This document shows positions 50,855-59,718 of a stretch of DNA of 64,000 nt, in pieces. Both the position numbers and the translations under genes were made by a program. Source of the DNA: Pseudomonadota bacterium. Lineage in GTDB: Bacteria; Pseudomonadota; Gammaproteobacteria; Burkholderiales; Burkholderiaceae_C. Every line of letters begins with the position of its first letter. Within the stretch, counting starts at the first letter, position 1. The notes below the pieces were generated by a model. It saw only the letters and a list, made by a program, of their open reading frames with translations. It ran no database searches and was not told the origin of the DNA. Where the stretch lies: contig JAFEEG010000047.1 in assembly GCA_018241225.1 (NCBI GenBank), positions 1 to 64,000 on the forward strand, in the 5' to 3' direction.

Positions 50855-51895
50855 TTGACCAGAAAACCAAGCCCCTCTTCTGCGACGCCCTCCCAGCCCG
50901 AACGCGCCCGCATGAGCGACGTGGCCCGCGCGGCGGGCGTGTCGCTGGTGACCGTCTCGCGCGTCATCAACGAACCCGACAAGGTTGCCCCGGCCACGCT
51001 AAGCACGGTTCGCGCGGCCATCGAGCAACTGGGCTACGTGCCCAACCTCACCGCCGGCAGCCTGGCCTCGAACCGCTCGCGCATCGTTGCCGCCATCGTC
51101 CCCACCATCTCCAACCTGGTCTTCTCCGAGACCGTGGAGGCTCTCGCGCAAACCCTGGCGGACGGGGGCTATCAACTGCTATTGGGCCAGAGCGGCTATC
51201 GGGCCAGTGACGAGGCAGCCTTGGTGGACACCTTCCTCGGTCGTCGGGTGGACGGACTGGTACTGACCGGCAGCGCCCAGTCGCCTGCTCTGCGCGCCAA
51301 GCTCAAGCGAGCCGGCGTGCCGGTCGTGCAGACCTGGGACCTGCCGACGCCGCCCAACACGCCCATCGACATGCTGGTCGGCTTCTCGAACCTGGAGGCC
51401 GGCAAGGCGGCGGCGCAGCATCTCGTCGACCGCGGGCACCGCGCCATGGCTTTCATCGGCGCCGAGGAAGACCGTTCGCGCCTGCGTCTCGAGGGCTTCC
51501 GCGCCGTGGCGGCCGCGCACGGCATCGACGACGTGCAAGCGGAACTGATTCGCCCGCCGGCGCTCATCGACGACGCCGGTCCTCGGCTTGCACAGATCGT
51601 GGCGCGGCGCCCGGACGTGACGGCCGTCTTTTGCAACAACGACCTGCTCGCCGCAGGCGTTCTCTTCGAGTGCGTCCAGCGCGGCTGGGATGTGCCGGGG
51701 CGCATGGCGGTGATGGGCTTTGGCGACCTCGCAGTGGCACGCGCTGCATCGCCGCGCCTGTCCACCGTGCAGGTGCGGCGTGCCGAGATGGGGGAACGCG
51801 CCGGCCAGATGCTGCTCGCACGGCTATCCGGCGAAGCGACCGGCCCGGACTTGGTCGACATCGGCTTCGAGGTCGTTGCACGGGCCAGCACATGA
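50855..51895 (+). CDS. LacI-family regulator, first of tandem pair
   Basis: A LacI-family repressor of about 346 residues. The HTH MSDVARAAGVSLVTVSRVIN and hinge GYVPNLTAGSLASNRS are followed by a sensor domain with LTGSAQSPALRAKL, TAVFCNNDLLAAGVLFE and VMGFGDLAVARA. I chose the TTG at 50855, which gives a short leader before the HTH as in the neighbouring paralogue; the ATG at 50912 is the alternative. The start must lie after the operator at 50809-50824. Its stop overlaps the start of a second LacI gene. It likely controls the divergent UxaA-like operon through two identical operators. A ligand such as a keto-deoxy acid is plausible but unproven. Confidence 0.86.
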   Translation: MTRKPSPSSATPSQPERARMSDVARAAGVSLVTVSRVINEPDKVAPATLSTVRAAIEQLGYVPNLTAGSLASNRSRIVAAIVPTISNLVFSETVEALAQTLADGGYQLLLGQSGYRASDEAALVDTFLGRRVDGLVLTGSAQSPALRAKLKRAGVPVVQTWDLPTPPNTPIDMLVGFSNLEAGKAAAQHLVDRGHRAMAFIGAEEDRSRLRLEGFRAVAAAHGIDDVQAELIRPPALIDDAGPRLAQIVARRPDVTAVFCNNDLLAAGVLFECVQRGWDVPGRMAVMGFGDLAVARAASPRLSTVQVRRAEMGERAGQMLLARLSGEATGPDLVDIGFEVVARAST

Positions 51896-52920
51896 GCAGC
51901 ACGCAGCGCCCAGCCGCGCCGACACGCAGGCCGAAGGTGCTCATGTCGGATGTGGCCAAGGCCGCAGGCGTGGCCCGCGTGACGGTCTCGCGCGTGTTGA
52001 GCGAGCCCGACAGCGTTGCGCCCGCTACGCGCGCAGCCGTCCAGAAGGCCATTGCGCGCCTGGGCTACGTGCCCAATCTCAACGCCGGCACGCTCGCCTC
52101 CAGCCGATCGCGCATCGTCGGGGCCATCGTGCCGACACTGTCGAACGCGTGGTTCGCCGACACCATGGATGGGCTCGCCAAAGTGCTCGCGAAGACGGGC
52201 TACCAGTTGCTGCTGGGCCAGACTGCCTACGAGACGGAGGCCGAAGAGAAGCTCGTCGATGCGTTCATCGGCCGCCGGGTCGATGCTCTGGTGCTCACCG
52301 GCACGTCGCATAGTAAAGGCGTCCGAACCAAGCTGCGCAAGGCCGGCATCCCGACCATCGAATGCTGGGATCTCTGCGACGACCCGATCGACATGGTGGT
52401 CGGCTTCTCGAACGAGGCGGCCGGCGAAGCCGTAGCGGCACATCTGCTGGCCCGCGGCTGCCGGCGCTTCGGCTTCCTGGGCGCCGATGAGGATCGCGCC
52501 CGCAAGCGGCTGCAAGGCTACCGCGAAGCCATCGCGCGCTCCGGCGCAGGCAGTGTGGTGGTGCAGTCCGCCACGCCGCCCTCCTCCATCGACGACGGCG
52601 CCGCCGGCCTGGCGCGGCTCCTGGAGAGCGAACCGGGCCTGCAGGCCGTGTTCTGCAGCAACGACACCTTGGCGCTCGGCGCGCTGCTCGAATGCAGGCG
52701 GCGCGCCATCGCCGTCCCGCGAGACCTCGCGGTTGTGGGCTTCTCGGATCTGCCGGTGGCGGCCGCCTGCGTTCCGCCTCTCACCACAGTGCGGATCGAT
52801 TCGCGCGGCCTGGGCGAACGCATCGGCACGCTGCTCGAGCACCGCCTCGGCCGCGATGCGCCAGAAGGCGCTCGCGTTCACGACGTCGGCTTCTCGCTGG
52901 CGATCCGCGACAGCGCCTGA
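51892..52920 (+). CDS. LacI-family regulator, second of tandem pair
   Basis: This 342-residue protein is a close relative of the preceding regulator. The HTH MSDVAKAAGVARVTVSRVLS, hinge GYVPNLNAGTLASSRS, and sensor blocks LTGTSHSKGVRTKLRKAG, QAVFCSNDTLALGALLE and VVGFSDLPVAAA are all present. The ATG overlaps the stop of the first LacI gene (ATGA), so both are made from one transcript. The recognition helices differ (VSLVTVSRVI versus VARVTVSRVL), so they may bind different operators; a second palindrome type is present in this cluster. Hetero-oligomer formation is conceivable. It converges with the transporter gene, the stops being only 10 bp apart. Confidence 0.86.
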   Translation: MSSTQRPAAPTRRPKVLMSDVAKAAGVARVTVSRVLSEPDSVAPATRAAVQKAIARLGYVPNLNAGTLASSRSRIVGAIVPTLSNAWFADTMDGLAKVLAKTGYQLLLGQTAYETEAEEKLVDAFIGRRVDALVLTGTSHSKGVRTKLRKAGIPTIECWDLCDDPIDMVVGFSNEAAGEAVAAHLLARGCRRFGFLGADEDRARKRLQGYREAIARSGAGSVVVQSATPPSSIDDGAAGLARLLESEPGLQAVFCSNDTLALGALLECRRRAIAVPRDLAVVGFSDLPVAAACVPPLTTVRIDSRGLGERIGTLLEHRLGRDAPEGARVHDVGFSLAIRDSA

Positions 52921-52930
52921 GAGGTTGGCC

Positions 52931-54277
52931 TCAGACGCGGGCGCTGACGACCCCGTCATCGACCGCGGGCACACGCGGCGTGATCTCGAAGCGCTCGATC
53001 CGCCCGACGATCAGCCAGTAGCTGGCCACCGCGACCAGCCCATGCAAGCCGACGAACACGAGCGCCTGCTGAAAAGAGCCCGTCGCTCCCAGGATGTAGC
53101 CGATCACCACCGGGGTCGTAATGCCCGCGGTATTGCCAATCGCATTGAACACGCCACCGGTGAGGCCGATCATCTGCTTGGGTGCCGTATCTGCCACCAC
53201 CGTCCAGCCCAGTGAGCCGAAGCCCTTGCCGAAGAACGCCAGCGACATCAGCACGACCACGAGCGTGTCGGACGTGACGTAGTTGCAACCGATCATCGCC
53301 ACCGTCAGCACCAGGCCGATGGTGATCGGCACCTTGCGTGCGATGGTCAGCGACCCGGTGCGCTTGAGCAGCCAGTCCGACACGAAACCGGTTAATACAC
53401 CGCCGATGCAGCCAGCGATCGCCGGGATCGAGGCCACGAACCCGGCCGTGAGGATGTTCATGCCACGTTCCTTGACCAGGTAGGTCGGGAACCACGAGAC
53501 GAAGAACCAGGTGATGGCGGTGATGCAGTACTGCGCCAGAAAGATGCCCGACAGCATACGGCTGCGAAAGAGGTCGCGAATGCCCGGTACCTGCGTGTCG
53601 TCGATGACGGCCTCGGCAGCGCTGCCTTGCGCCGAAAGCCCGACCAGGGCGCCACCCTTTCGCATCATGTCCAGCTCATCGGTGCTGAGCTTCGGATGCT
53701 CGCTCGGCACGTGATAGCTGCGCCACCAGAGCAAGGCCAGCAGCAGGCCCAGGCCGCCCATGACCGAGAACACATGCTCCCAACCGAACTGGTGATCGAG
53801 CCAGCCCATGAGCGGCGTGAAGATGGCGAGCGACACGTACTGCGCGCTGTTGAAGATGGCGCCAGCCATGCCGCGCTCAGCTGAGGGAAACCACGCCGCA
53901 ATCACGCGTGCCGATGCGGGCCCTACCGGCGCCTCGAAGGTGCCGAGCAGGAAGCGCAGCACCAGCAGCGCCGCGAAGGCGGAGGCAAACCAGCTCGCAG
54001 CGCCCATGAACATCGTGCAGATCGACCACAGCACCAGGCCGCCGATCACCGTGCGCTTGGCGCCCAGCTTGTCGACGAGCCAGCCCGCCGGAATGTGGGC
54101 CAGCACGTAGGCCCAAGCGAAGGACGAGAACAGCCACCCCATCTGCACGGGCGTGAGGCCCAGTTCCTTGGACATGCCGGCGCCGGCGACCGACAAAGTG
54201 GCGCGATCGCCGGTGCTGAAGGCAAGCACGATCGTGATGAGGGCGAGGATGAGATACCGCTGGCGGTTCTTGAACAT
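52931..54277 (-). CDS. MFS transporter, GudP/anion:cation symporter type
   Basis: A 448-residue major facilitator of the anion:cation symporter family. About twelve hydrophobic segments are visible. The N-terminal STGDRATLSVAGAGMSKELG and the loop WLVDKLGAKRTV between helices 2 and 3 are typical. RFLLGTFEAPVGPASARVIA resembles the substrate-pathway helix of GudP/GarP-like glucarate/galactarate transporters. It would import an aldaric or uronic acid with protons. AAGGAGACCT before the ATG is a strong ribosome site. It follows an IlvD/Edd dehydratase and a mannonate dehydratase on the same strand after a 210-bp gap, so it may have its own promoter. Hexuronate or aldonate uptake are alternatives. 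Confidence 0.88.
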   Translation of the reverse strand: MFKNRQRYLILALITIVLAFSTGDRATLSVAGAGMSKELGLTPVQMGWLFSSFAWAYVLAHIPAGWLVDKLGAKRTVIGGLVLWSICTMFMGAASWFASAFAALLVLRFLLGTFEAPVGPASARVIAAWFPSAERGMAGAIFNSAQYVSLAIFTPLMGWLDHQFGWEHVFSVMGGLGLLLALLWWRSYHVPSEHPKLSTDELDMMRKGGALVGLSAQGSAAEAVIDDTQVPGIRDLFRSRMLSGIFLAQYCITAITWFFVSWFPTYLVKERGMNILTAGFVASIPAIAGCIGGVLTGFVSDWLLKRTGSLTIARKVPITIGLVLTVAMIGCNYVTSDTLVVVLMSLAFFGKGFGSLGWTVVADTAPKQMIGLTGGVFNAIGNTAGITTPVVIGYILGATGSFQQALVFVGLHGLVAVASYWLIVGRIERFEITPRVPAVDDGVVSARV

Positions 54278-54367
54278 AGGTCTCCTTGAATGCTTGTCGC
54301 GAGCAACCGCCCAGGCGGGAACAGATGAGCGCCGAAATCAGAGCCCCAATTGGAAAGGCAGGTTCAT

Positions 54368-54392
54368 GCGGCGCGAAGGGCATCGCGCCCGC
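54368..54392 (-). other. imperfect inverted repeat in 210-bp spacer
   Basis: GCGGCGCGA and TCGCGCCCGC can form a 9-bp stem with one bulge and a short loop. It lies between the IlvD/Edd dehydratase gene and the transporter gene, both on the minus strand, and could separate their transcripts. No T-run follows, so it is only a candidate. Confidence 0.3.
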
Positions 54393-54487
54393 AACTGCCC
54401 GTCGGGTCCCAAATGGCGGAACGAATCGCCCGAAGTACGTGGAATCGCGTACCGCGCGCTCCACGCAAGGGGGGCGCGTTGCAGCGC

Positions 54488-56218
54488 CTAGAAGATGTCG
54501 GGTTCTCCGGCGGATTCGCCGAACTGCGCCTGCAGGAAGTCCATGTCGCAGCCCTGGTCGGCCTGCAGGATGTGCTCGGTGAACATCCAGCCGTAGCCAC
54601 GGCCGAAGCGCGGCGGCGGCGGCACCCACGCAGCGCGACGGCGTGCGAGTTCCTCGTCGCTCACCTGCACGTCGAGCCGGCGATTGGGCACGTCGATGCT
54701 GATGATGTCGCCCGTGCGCACCAGCGCCAGGTTGCCGCCCACATACGCTTCGGGCGCCACATGCAGCGCGCAGGCGCCGTAGCTCGTGCCGCTCATGCGC
54801 GCGTCGCTTACGCGCAGCATGTCGCGCACGCCTTGTTTCAAGAGCTTCACCGGGATGGGGACCATTCCCCACTCCGGCATGCCCGGCCCGCCCTTGGGGC
54901 CGGCGTTGCGCAGCACGATGACGTGGTCCTCAGTGATGTCCGCGTTGTCATCGTCCAGCATCTTTTTGAGCGACGGGTAGTCGTCGAACACCACGGCCGG
55001 CCCACTGTGCTTGAGGAACTTCTCGCTCATCGCGCTGGGCTTGATCACGCAGCCGTCGGGCGCGAGGTTGCCCTTGAGCCTGGCCAAAGCGCCTTCGACA
55101 TACACGGGGTTGACCAGGGTGCGGATCACGTCGTCGTTGTAGACCTGCGCGCCTTCGATGTTCTCGCCGATGGTCTTGCCGGTGACAGTCGCCTCGCCCA
55201 GATGAAGGTGCACGTCGATGCGCTTCATCAGCGCCGGCAGGCCGCCAGCGTAGTAAAAGTCTTCCATGAGGTACTGGCTGGTGCCGCTGGGCCGAACGTT
55301 CGCGATCACCGGCACCTTGCGGCTGATCTCATCGAAATCGTCCAGACTGATGTCGGCCTTGGCGCGGCGCGCCATCGCGATCACGTGGATGATGGCGTTG
55401 GTCGAGCAGCCCATGGCCATGGCCACGGTGATGGCGTTCAAGAAGGCATTGCGGCTCTGTATGCGCGACGGCCGCAGGTCCTCGTGGACCATCTCGACGA
55501 TGCGGCGGCCCACATGGGCCGACATGCGCTGGTGGCCGGCCTCGACCGCCGGCACGCTCGATGCACCCGGCAATGCCATGCCCAACGCTTCCGCGATGGC
55601 GGTCATGGTGCTGGCCGTGCCCATGGTCATGCAGGTGCCCGGGCTGCGCGCGATGCCGCTGATGATGCTGTCCCACTCGGGCTCGGTGATGAGGCCGGCG
55701 CGCCGGTCGTCCCAGAACTTGAATGCGTCCGAGCCCGAGCCCAGGGTCTTGCCGCGCGAGTTGCCGCGCAGCATCGGCCCGGCGGGCAGGAAGATGGCCG
55801 GCACGTCGGCACTGGTGGCGCCCAGCAGCATGGCCGGCGTCGTCTTGTCGCAGCCGCCCATGAGCACGACCGCGTCCACCGGATAGCAGCGGATCATCTC
55901 CTCCACTTCCATGGCCATCATGTTGCGGTACAGCAGCGCCGAAGGCTTCACGATCGAGTCGTTCAGCGAGATGGTCGGCATCTCCAGCGGAAAGCCGCCG
56001 GCCTGCAGCACGCCACGCTTGACGTCGTCCACGCGCTGGCGAAAGTGCATGTGGCAGGGGTTGTAATCCGACCAGCTGTTCATGATCGCGATCAGCGGCT
56101 TGCCTTCCCACTCCTTGCGGTCGTAGCCCATCTGCATGATGCGGCTGCGGTGGTTGAAGGTGCGGAAGTCGTTGTTCGCGAGCCAGCGCTGGCTGCGCAG
56201 TTTCTTGAGTTCGGCCAT
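54488..56218 (-). CDS. IlvD/Edd-family sugar-acid dehydratase
   Basis: The 576-residue protein belongs to the IlvD/Edd family, probably the L-arabonate/D-xylonate-type branch. The iron-sulfur cluster cysteines are seen in SDYNPCHMHFRQ, LMGGCDKTTPAML and SPGTCMTMGTAST. The catalytic-type Ser region near the C-terminus reads SDARMSGTSYGACALHVAPE. Such enzymes dehydrate aldonic acids to 2-keto-3-deoxy acids using a [2Fe-2S] or [4Fe-4S] cluster and Mg2+. The ATG at 56218 is chosen because homologues start with the KKLRSQRW segment and it follows the mannonate dehydratase stop by 14 bp. Dihydroxyacid dehydratase for branched amino acids is possible but unlikely in this context. Confidence 0.87.
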   Translation of the reverse strand: MAELKKLRSQRWLANNDFRTFNHRSRIMQMGYDRKEWEGKPLIAIMNSWSDYNPCHMHFRQRVDDVKRGVLQAGGFPLEMPTISLNDSIVKPSALLYRNMMAMEVEEMIRCYPVDAVVLMGGCDKTTPAMLLGATSADVPAIFLPAGPMLRGNSRGKTLGSGSDAFKFWDDRRAGLITEPEWDSIISGIARSPGTCMTMGTASTMTAIAEALGMALPGASSVPAVEAGHQRMSAHVGRRIVEMVHEDLRPSRIQSRNAFLNAITVAMAMGCSTNAIIHVIAMARRAKADISLDDFDEISRKVPVIANVRPSGTSQYLMEDFYYAGGLPALMKRIDVHLHLGEATVTGKTIGENIEGAQVYNDDVIRTLVNPVYVEGALARLKGNLAPDGCVIKPSAMSEKFLKHSGPAVVFDDYPSLKKMLDDDNADITEDHVIVLRNAGPKGGPGMPEWGMVPIPVKLLKQGVRDMLRVSDARMSGTSYGACALHVAPEAYVGGNLALVRTGDIISIDVPNRRLDVQVSDEELARRRAAWVPPPPRFGRGYGWMFTEHILQADQGCDMDFLQAQFGESAGEPDIF

Positions 56219-56232
56219 GGCGGCGATGTACT

Positions 56233-57321
56233 TCAGTTTTGCGGCGCTGTCGACCACACGCCGACCGCCTGCAGCAGGCCGCGCGTGTAGCCCAGGGCGA
56301 AGGACATGAAGCGCTCGCGACCCTCGTCAATCTCGGACACGGGCACGTGGTCGGGGCACAGCGGGCCCGCATAGCCGCCCCGCTGGTAGGCCTGGATGGC
56401 CTGGTACATGTCGACGTCGCCCTCGTCGGGGAACACTTCCTGGAAGTCGAGGTAACCACCGCGGATGTTGCGGAAATGGACCATGAAGATGCGCCCGGTG
56501 GAGGCGAACTCCTCGATGACCGGGATCATCGCCTTGCCCGGCTCCTTGAACATCTCGGCCACGGTGCCCTGGCAAAAGTTCAGGCCGTGGTTCTTGCTGG
56601 GCGAGAGCGCCAGGAACTTGCGGATGCCGTCGGCCGAGCCAACCACATGCTCGATGCCGTTGAGGCCGCCCACCGGGTAGGCCGGGTCGTGCGGATGGCA
56701 GGCCAGGCGCACGCCGGCCTTATCTGCCGCCGGCACCAGGCCCTCAACCAGAAATTCGATCGCGTCCCAACCGGCCTTCTCGGTCACCGGGGGCACTTCC
56801 CGCGCCATCTTCTGCCCGCAGAGCATGGCAGAAGCCGAGCCGCCCTCTTCCTGGTTGCTGGGGTAGCCCACGCCCCAGTACGAATGCTTCTGGTCGTCCG
56901 CCGCCGAGTACTCGGCATAGACGAAGCCCGAGTTCTTCGCGCCGCCCCGTCCGGGCTTGAGGCCGGTGCGGGTGATGCCGACCATCTGCACGTTGTACTT
57001 GAGGCAGGTGATGCCGGCGTCTGCCGCCTTCTGGATGTTTTGCGCCAGCATGGCGCGCTGCTTCTTCGCACCCTCGATGTCGGTGAGCGAATCCAGCAGG
57101 ATGGCGCCGACGTCGAGCGCGAAAACGTCGAGCTTGAGGCCGAAGCCCTCGACCCACTTGCGGTAGTCGCGCAGCTTGGCCGCGTCCCAGGCACTGACGC
57201 CGCCCGAGGCCGAGACCAGTTCGGTGCCGCGGTTGTCGAGCACCACGTGCTGCACGCCGAGTTGGGTCGAAAGGCGCAACCGACGCTCGTCGGGGTTGAG
57301 GAGTTGTTCGCTGATGTACAC
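56233..57321 (-). CDS. uxuA: mannonate dehydratase (UxuA) family
   Basis: This 362-residue TIM-barrel protein fits the mannonate dehydratase family. The metal-binding and active-site blocks are visible: RLACHPHDPAYPVGG (His), HGLNFCQGTVAEM (Cys), IFMVHFRNIRGGYLD (His) and CPDHVPVSE (Asp/His). UxuA dehydrates D-mannonate to 2-keto-3-deoxy-gluconate with Mn2+/Fe2+. The length is a little below the E. coli enzyme. The GTG at 57321 is chosen because GAGG lies eight bases upstream and homologues begin there; the frame extends about 70 codons further. A perfect 16-bp palindrome lies 39 bp upstream. Some family members act on other sugar acids or are isomerases, so the substrate is not certain. Confidence 0.82.
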   Translation of the reverse strand: MYISEQLLNPDERRLRLSTQLGVQHVVLDNRGTELVSASGGVSAWDAAKLRDYRKWVEGFGLKLDVFALDVGAILLDSLTDIEGAKKQRAMLAQNIQKAADAGITCLKYNVQMVGITRTGLKPGRGGAKNSGFVYAEYSAADDQKHSYWGVGYPSNQEEGGSASAMLCGQKMAREVPPVTEKAGWDAIEFLVEGLVPAADKAGVRLACHPHDPAYPVGGLNGIEHVVGSADGIRKFLALSPSKNHGLNFCQGTVAEMFKEPGKAMIPVIEEFASTGRIFMVHFRNIRGGYLDFQEVFPDEGDVDMYQAIQAYQRGGYAGPLCPDHVPVSEIDEGRERFMSFALGYTRGLLQAVGVWSTAPQN

Positions 57322-57359
57322 GGTGTTTGCCTCTTTGGAACGGATGCCCTCGATGTTGC

Positions 57360-57375
57360 ATGGACACGTGTCCAT
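57360..57375. promoter_or_regulatory. perfect 16-bp palindromic operator
   Basis: ATGGACACGTGTCCAT is a perfect palindrome with a central CG, the hallmark of LacI-type or FadR-type operators. It lies 39 bp upstream of the mannonate dehydratase start, where a repressor would block the promoter. It shares the ATGG...CCAT/TCAT ends with the sites near the LacI pair, but differs in the middle. Confidence 0.65.
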
Positions 57376-57466
57376 TTCAAAGCAGCCAACCGGCCCCGGG
57401 CGCAGGCTCAGCGCGCCGATTCCCACATGTTGGGAAAGAAGCTCGAGCGCTGTGCCGGGGTGGTCG

Positions 57467-58366
57467 TTAGGCGGCCGAACGCGGCCTTCGCGCAGCCACA
57501 AAGTCGCCGATGGTGCGCAGCAGCGCATCGAGCAAGGGCGATTCCTCGTCTTTGAGCCGATAGAAATGAAGGTCCATCGATGCTTCGCCGCGTGTCTTCA
57601 AAGGCCGATAGGCAATCCCCGGAAAGTGGACGTTGAGCATCGACTCGGGAACCAGCGAAACGACTCGGCCCGTGATCACCGACAAGGTGGCCGTGACCAC
57701 GTCGTGCACCGGCGGCGCGAATTTGGGTTCAAAGCCATGGTTGCGGCACAGCTGCAGGGCGCCCGCAATGAGATTGGGCGCCACGCCGGTGACCAGCGTC
57801 TCGCCCTGCAGGGCCTCCAGTTCCACCACCTCCTTCTGCGCCAGCGGGTGGCGTTCGCCCAGCGCGAGAAAGAGCGGCTCGCTCGCCAGGAACTCGCCCC
57901 GGATGTCCGGCTCGTCGGGCAGCCATCGCTCGAACACGAGTTGCACGCGGCCTTGCCGCAGCGCCGCCACCTGCTCGGCCGTCTGCGCATGGTTGAGCAC
58001 CACCTCGACATCCGGATGCGTGGAGGTGAACTGCGCAATGAGTTCCGCAATGACGCCGAACACCGACGAGCCGTAGATCCCGATGCCGATTCGCCCGGCC
58101 TGACCTAGCGCCGCCTGCCGCACCCGCTGCGCCGCTTGGGCGAGCGAGGCACGCAAGCCCAGTGCCTCGTCCAACAGGATTTGGCCTGCCTGCGTCGGCA
58201 GCATGCCCCGCGGCGTTCGCTTGAAGAGCGTAGCGCCCAGCTCGGCTTCCAGGGCCTGAATGTGGCGGGTCAAAGGCGGTTGCGACACGTGCAGCCGTTC
58301 GGCCGCACGGCCGATGTGCTTCTCCTCGGCCACGGCGATGAAGTAGTTCAGCTGGCGCAGGTCCAT
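57467..58366 (-). CDS. LysR-family transcriptional regulator
   Basis: A 299-residue LysR-type regulator. The N-terminal winged HTH reads MDLRQLNYFIAVAEEKHIGR, then AAERLHVSQPPLTRHIQALE. A linker helix and the two-lobed sensor domain (about 92-295) follow, with IGIGIYGSSVFGVIAEL and VQLVFERWLPDEPDI. The HTH is close to the CatR/CbnR group, which responds to aromatic or organic-acid intermediates. It is divergent from the ABC importer operon, the classical arrangement in which the regulator binds the shared intergenic region and activates the target with its ligand. A possible LysR box lies 17 bp upstream of its start. Confidence 0.9.
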   Translation of the reverse strand: MDLRQLNYFIAVAEEKHIGRAAERLHVSQPPLTRHIQALEAELGATLFKRTPRGMLPTQAGQILLDEALGLRASLAQAAQRVRQAALGQAGRIGIGIYGSSVFGVIAELIAQFTSTHPDVEVVLNHAQTAEQVAALRQGRVQLVFERWLPDEPDIRGEFLASEPLFLALGERHPLAQKEVVELEALQGETLVTGVAPNLIAGALQLCRNHGFEPKFAPPVHDVVTATLSVITGRVVSLVPESMLNVHFPGIAYRPLKTRGEASMDLHFYRLKDEESPLLDALLRTIGDFVAARRPRSAA

Positions 58367-58382
58367 GGATCTACATCTTAAC

Positions 58383-58397
58383 TTTTAGGTATCGAAA
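58383..58397. promoter_or_regulatory. candidate LysR-type box
   Basis: TTTTAGGTATCGAAA shows T-N11-A spacing with partial dyad symmetry (TTT...AAA) in the divergent region between the LysR gene and the ABC importer. Such boxes are usual regulator sites, but T-N11-A is weak evidence on its own. Confidence 0.3.
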
Positions 58398-58509
58398 GCT
58401 GCGAAATAAGAAATGGACGGTAAGAAGTAGTCCGACAAAACTTCGCCAATCGCCGCACGAAAGCCGCGATCACAAACCGAGCGAAGGCTCAACGACAGGA
58501 GACAACGAA

Positions 58510-59715
58510 GTGAACATCCCAGCGCTTTGCCCCATTTCGCGCCGTGCAGTGCTCCGCACGGGCCTCGGCGCAGCCGTCACCGCCGCACTTCCAGGCGCCT
58601 GGGCGCAGGCCCAGCCCAAGTTCGGCAGCAGCCCCGTGCCGCTCGGCGTTATCGACGTCGCGGGCAACCTGGCGCTTACGCAGAAGATCTTCGACGCCTA
58701 CGCCGCGGCCAACAAGGAGCGCGTGTCGCGCTTCACCTTCACGCGCTCCCCGGCCCCCGAACTGGCCGGAAAGATCCGCGCGATGCAGGCAGCCAACCGC
58801 GTCGAGCTGCACATGGTGCTGACCGGCCTGGACGGCATTGCCGCCGGCATCGAGCAAGGCGTGTGGCAGGACCTGAGCCCCTACTACGCGCAAATTGGCA
58901 ACCCGGCTGATCTGTACGACGGCGCTGCGGCCGCGATCCAGAAACAGGCTGGCGGCAACGGCATGCTGATCGCCTTCTCGCAGCAAGGGCCCCTGCTCGA
59001 ATACGCACCGGCACGCGTGGCCAAGCCACCTAAGACGCTGGACGACCTGCTGACCTGGACGCGGGCCAACCCCAACAAGTTCTTCTATGCGCGGCCGGCC
59101 AATTCCGGGCCAGGCCGCACCTTTGTGATGGCCCTGCCCCACATGCTGGGCGACAAGGACCCGCTCGATCCGGTCAAGGGCTGGGACAAGACCTGGGCCT
59201 TCCTGAAGGAGCTCAACAAGAACGTCGAGTACTACCCCTCCGGCACCACGCCCACCATGCGCGAACTGGCCCAGGGCTCGCGCGACATGATCATCTCGAC
59301 CATGGGCTGGGACATCTACCCGCGCGTGCAGGGCATCGTGCCCAAGGACATGGCGGTCACCGCCTTCGACAAGCCCGTGTTCGTGGCCGACGGACAGTTC
59401 GTCGCCATTCCCAAGGGCTTGCCCGAAGACCGGCTGGCCGCAGCGCTCGATGTGCTGAAGTTCATGCTGCAGGCGCCGCAGCAGGCCATGGTCTATGCCG
59501 ATGGCTACCTCTACCCTGGCCCGGCGCGCAAGGGCGTGACGTTGGCGCAGGCGCCGGCCGAAAGCCAGAAGATCCTCGGCGAGTTCGGACGCCTGTCCTA
59601 CTACGACCCGCTGCTGGCCTCCATCCCGGTCAAGGCGCCGCTGGAGCCCAAGCCGCTGATCGCCATGTTCCGCGCCTGGGACGAGCAAATCGGCGCGCAG
59701 AAGGTGAAGGCCTGA
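58510..59715 (+). CDS. ABC transporter periplasmic binding protein
   Basis: The 401-residue exported solute-binding protein has the type II fold of PotD/AfuA/UgpB-like receptors. The N-terminus contains SRRAVLRTGLGAAV, consistent with a twin-arginine signal, cut near AWAQAQP. Binding-cleft segments include MVLTGLDGIAAGIEQGVWQD, LIAFSQQGPLLEYAP and MIISTMGWDIYPRVQGIVP. The GTG start is supported by AGGAGACAACGAA. It is the first gene of an operon with an ATPase, two permeases, a uronate-dehydrogenase-like gene and an aldose epimerase. A sugar or uronic acid ligand is therefore likely, although relatives bind polyamines or iron. Confidence 0.87.
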   Translation: MNIPALCPISRRAVLRTGLGAAVTAALPGAWAQAQPKFGSSPVPLGVIDVAGNLALTQKIFDAYAAANKERVSRFTFTRSPAPELAGKIRAMQAANRVELHMVLTGLDGIAAGIEQGVWQDLSPYYAQIGNPADLYDGAAAAIQKQAGGNGMLIAFSQQGPLLEYAPARVAKPPKTLDDLLTWTRANPNKFFYARPANSGPGRTFVMALPHMLGDKDPLDPVKGWDKTWAFLKELNKNVEYYPSGTTPTMRELAQGSRDMIISTMGWDIYPRVQGIVPKDMAVTAFDKPVFVADGQFVAIPKGLPEDRLAAALDVLKFMLQAPQQAMVYADGYLYPGPARKGVTLAQAPAESQKILGEFGRLSYYDPLLASIPVKAPLEPKPLIAMFRAWDEQIGAQKVKA

Positions 59716-59718
59716 TCG

